From positions 7,266,001 to 7,330,000 of the forward strand of contig NZ_CP010407.1 of assembly GCF_000830005.1 (NCBI RefSeq): DNA of 64,000 nt, in the 5' to 3' direction. Of this stretch, positions 62,187 to 64,000 are shown one piece after another. How positions within the stretch are numbered: position 1 is the first letter of the stretch; each line of letters begins with the position of its first letter. The DNA comes from Streptomyces vietnamensis (lineage in GTDB: Bacteria > Actinomycetota > Actinomycetes > Streptomycetales > Streptomycetaceae). The position numbers were made by a program, and so were the translations under genes. The notes under the pieces are model-generated. The model was not told where the DNA came from. It was given only the letters and a program-made list of their open reading frames with translations, and searched no databases.

Positions 62187-63533
62187 CTACTGGTCGATCT
62201 TGTCGTCGACCAGCTTCTTGACGTTCTCCCAGGCCTTGGCCGGGTCGGTGCCGCGCTGCTCGATGTCGAGGATGCCGTTGTCGGTGAGGAAGGTCTTCAC
62301 CTGGCCGTCGTAGCGGCTGATGGTGGCGGGGGTGATGCCGACCGCCGCGCTGGAGAAGATCTTGCCGACGGGGGTGTCGCCGAAGTAGGGCAGCTTCGCC
62401 TCCTGGACCGCCGAGGAGAGGAGCGTGTCCTTGGACGAGGGGATGTTGCCGTTCACCGCGAACACCTTGGCGTGCTGCGCCGGGGCGGTCAGCCAGGCGG
62501 CGAGCTCGGCGGCCTCCTTGGTGTGCTTGCCGGCCTTCGGCACGGCGAGGAAGGAACCGCCCCAGTTGCCGGCGACCGGCGGCGCGGCGATGTCCCACTT
62601 GCCCTGGTTGGCGGGGCCCGCCTGGTCCTTGATGATGCCGGTCATCCAGCTCGGGCAGGCGACGGTGGCGAACTTCGAGTTCTTGAAGGCCGCGTTCCAG
62701 GTGCCCTTCTCGTCGAACTGCCGCAGTTTGGCGGTGAGTCCGCCCTGGGCCGCCTTCACGGCGGTCTCCCAGGCCTTCTTCACGCCGGGGCTGTTCTCCC
62801 AGTCGAGCTCGCCGCTCGCGTTGGCGTACTGCACGGGGTCGCTGGAGACGACGGCGTTGAAGAGGCCGCTCGCGGAGTCGTGGAAGGCGGTGCCGGCGGG
62901 CGCCGCCTTCTTGTACTTCTCGCCGGTCTCGATGAACTTGGACCAGTCGCCGGCCCACAGCTTGCCGACCGCGTCGCGGTCGGTGGGCAGCTTGGCCTTG
63001 GCGAAGAGGTCCTTGTTGTAGCAGATGGCCATGGGGCCGATGTCGGTGCCGAGCCCGATGACCTTGCCGTCGGCCGTCGTCGCCTGCTTGACCTTCCAGT
63101 CGAGGAAGGCGCCGAGGTTCGCGCCGCCCTCCTTGCCCAGGTCGACCCACTTGTTCGCCATGGCCGTGCCGGTCGCCTCGGCGATGTAGCCCACCTCGAC
63201 GGCCTGGATGTCGGCGACGCCGCTGTTCTGGGCGAGGCGCAGCTTCAGCGTGTCCCAGTACTTCTGGCCGTCGGAGACGTTCGACTCCTCGATCTTGATG
63301 TTCGGGTGGAGCCGCTCGTACTCGGCGTAGAGCTTGGCGCCGGTCTTGTTGTCGTAGCCGAAGGAACCGAAGGTCCCGATCCGCAGCGTGATCTTCCCGG
63401 AGCCCTGGCCGCTCGCGCCGCCCTTGCCGTCGTCGTCGCTGCCGCAACCGGTGAGCAGGGTCGTGCCGGTCACGACGACGGCGACCGCCGCGATCGCCGT
63501 ACGGCGCCCGCGTCTGCTGCTGGAAGTGCGCAT
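62187..63533 (-). CDS. cebE: Sugar-binding lipoprotein CebE
   Basis: 448 residues. Lipobox LLTGC after an RRGRR-type signal, so it is an anchored extracellular solute-binding protein. Family 1 (MalE-like) fold with GTFGSFGYDNKTGAKLYAEYE and YFGDTPVGKIFSS. Binds cellobiose/cellotriose in the related CebE proteins. AGGAGAG upstream of the ATG. Its promoter region holds CebR boxes. Confidence 0.92.
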   Translation of the reverse strand: MRTSSSRRGRRTAIAAVAVVVTGTTLLTGCGSDDDGKGGASGQGSGKITLRIGTFGSFGYDNKTGAKLYAEYERLHPNIKIEESNVSDGQKYWDTLKLRLAQNSGVADIQAVEVGYIAEATGTAMANKWVDLGKEGGANLGAFLDWKVKQATTADGKVIGLGTDIGPMAICYNKDLFAKAKLPTDRDAVGKLWAGDWSKFIETGEKYKKAAPAGTAFHDSASGLFNAVVSSDPVQYANASGELDWENSPGVKKAWETAVKAAQGGLTAKLRQFDEKGTWNAAFKNSKFATVACPSWMTGIIKDQAGPANQGKWDIAAPPVAGNWGGSFLAVPKAGKHTKEAAELAAWLTAPAQHAKVFAVNGNIPSSKDTLLSSAVQEAKLPYFGDTPVGKIFSSAAVGITPATISRYDGQVKTFLTDNGILDIEQRGTDPAKAWENVKKLVDDKIDQ

Positions 63534-63655
63534 TCCACTCTCCTCGTCCAAAGGTGGTGCTCTTGGTGCGTCTTCTGTGTGCCAGGGGCCCGGTCGGCCG
63601 ATCGCGGCTCGGCGGTGTCCGCCAGGACCTGATGCAAGGCTGTGCGCATCCCTGA

Positions 63656-63669
63656 TGGGAGCGCTCCCA
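63656..63669. promoter_or_regulatory. CebR box (cebE side)
   Basis: TGGGAGCGCTCCCA, the exact 14-bp palindrome known as the CebR binding site, about 120 bp upstream of the cebE start. Confidence 0.93.
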
Positions 63670-63682
63670 CGTCGTTGCCGGA

Positions 63683-63712
63683 AGGTTGCTGCCTGGCGGG
63701 TGCGAGTGTCAA
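63683..63712 (-). promoter_or_regulatory. Probable cebE promoter
   Basis: On the minus strand TTGACA at 63712-63707, an 18-nt spacer and CAACCT at 63688-63683, placing the start just upstream of the CebR box. A 14-base direct repeat (GTTRCCGGAAGGTT) at 63674-63687 and 63730-63743 brackets the promoter; its role is unknown. Confidence 0.5.
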
Positions 63713-63833
63713 GACATGAACGCGGATTCGTTACCGGAAGGTTTTCCGGGGGTTTCGCGCGGCTCGGCGGCGTTCCGGGCCGTCACCTTCTGAACGCGGG
63801 TGCGTGGCGCGGCGGGGTGGCCGTGGACTATTT

Positions 63834-63847
63834 TGGGAGCGCTCCCA
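63834..63847. promoter_or_regulatory. CebR box (cebR side)
   Basis: A second exact TGGGAGCGCTCCCA, next to the palindrome GATCCCGGGATC (63851-63862), about 65 bp before cebR. Implies autoregulation or looping between the two boxes. Confidence 0.92.
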
Positions 63848-63912
63848 TGAGATCCCGGGATCCGTCCGGGCAGGTGGGCGGCGTGTTGTCCTACGAGGGG
63901 AGTTCGGGAGTC

Positions 63913-64000
63913 GTGAACGGACGGCAGAGCGGCAGACCCACCCTGGAGCAGGTCGCGGCCAGGGCCGGGGTCGGCCGGGGCACGGTCTCCCGGGTGATCA
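63913..64000 (+). CDS. cebR: LacI family regulator CebR, cut by window edge
   Basis: 29 N-terminal residues visible: GRPTLEQVAARAGVGRGTVS, the LacI helix-turn-helix. GTG at 63913 with GGGAG upstream. Divergent from cebEFG-bglC with two exact CebR boxes in between; it represses the operon until cellobiose binds (known for CebR). Confidence 0.88.
   Translation, partial: MNGRQSGRPTLEQVAARAGVGRGTVSRVI

Overview
The window is high-GC, densely packed actinobacterial DNA. Gene content points to Streptomyces or a close relative: EshA with 2-methylisoborneol biosynthesis, a cebEFG-bglC cellulose-sugar locus with CebR boxes, several SigB-type stress proteins, DUF3040 and DUF6213, many GTG starts, apparent leaderless mRNAs and an IdeR/DmdR-type iron box. 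No rRNA, tRNA, CRISPR array or insertion sequence was seen. Most long overlapping frames are GC-driven antisense shadows and are left out.

Layout. 1-2.8 kb: a sugar MFS transporter (cut by the left edge) and a GH1 beta-glucosidase behind a TetR regulator. 2.8-4 kb: a SufR-like regulator and a DUF3291 protein, each preceded by the same dyad operator. 4-8.6 kb: a serine hydrolase with degenerate motifs, two adjacent alpha/beta hydrolases (one secreted), an EF-hand protein and an SDR. 8.7-14 kb: KatG, transketolase and a HhH-GPD protein. 14-26.6 kb: a stress-signalling block with a universal stress protein, an ANTAR-GAF-PAS-PP2C phosphatase, a multi-HAMP hybrid kinase, an anti-sigma kinase, a STAS antagonist, a SigB/F-type sigma factor, DUF3040, PfpI, CsbD, CBS and SDR proteins. 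26.7-34 kb: a heme-oxygenase-like diiron protein coupled to a CDGSH protein, a HemK2-like methyltransferase with a GCS2 ligase, UdgX, a Vms1/Rv2629-like protein and an FAD/Rieske oxidoreductase. 34-40 kb: a polysaccharide deacetylase, a large protein with a TerD-like end, a small secreted protein, an AhpD-like protein divergent from a pirin, and a GNAT.

40.1-44 kb is the most striking system: eshA (a Family 2B encapsulin shell protein with a cyclic-nucleotide-binding domain), 2-methylisoborneol synthase with a long disordered N-terminus (the proposed encapsulation signal), and GPP 2-methyltransferase. The inferred product is an earthy-odour terpene made in association with a protein nanocompartment.

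44-64 kb: a MarR-controlled DHA2 exporter with four phased operators, meaB-mutB-mutA, an iron-box-controlled DUF2470 protein, an MMPL exporter, an LLM oxidoreductase, an HD hydrolase, a GDPD, an IclR regulator, a secreted protein, and bglC-cebG-cebF-cebE read toward the left, with divergent cebR cut by the right edge.

A recurring oddity is that short sequences spanning stop codons are duplicated in tandem or inverted just downstream of the gene. Each array has a different unit, and at least two of them form terminator-like hairpins.
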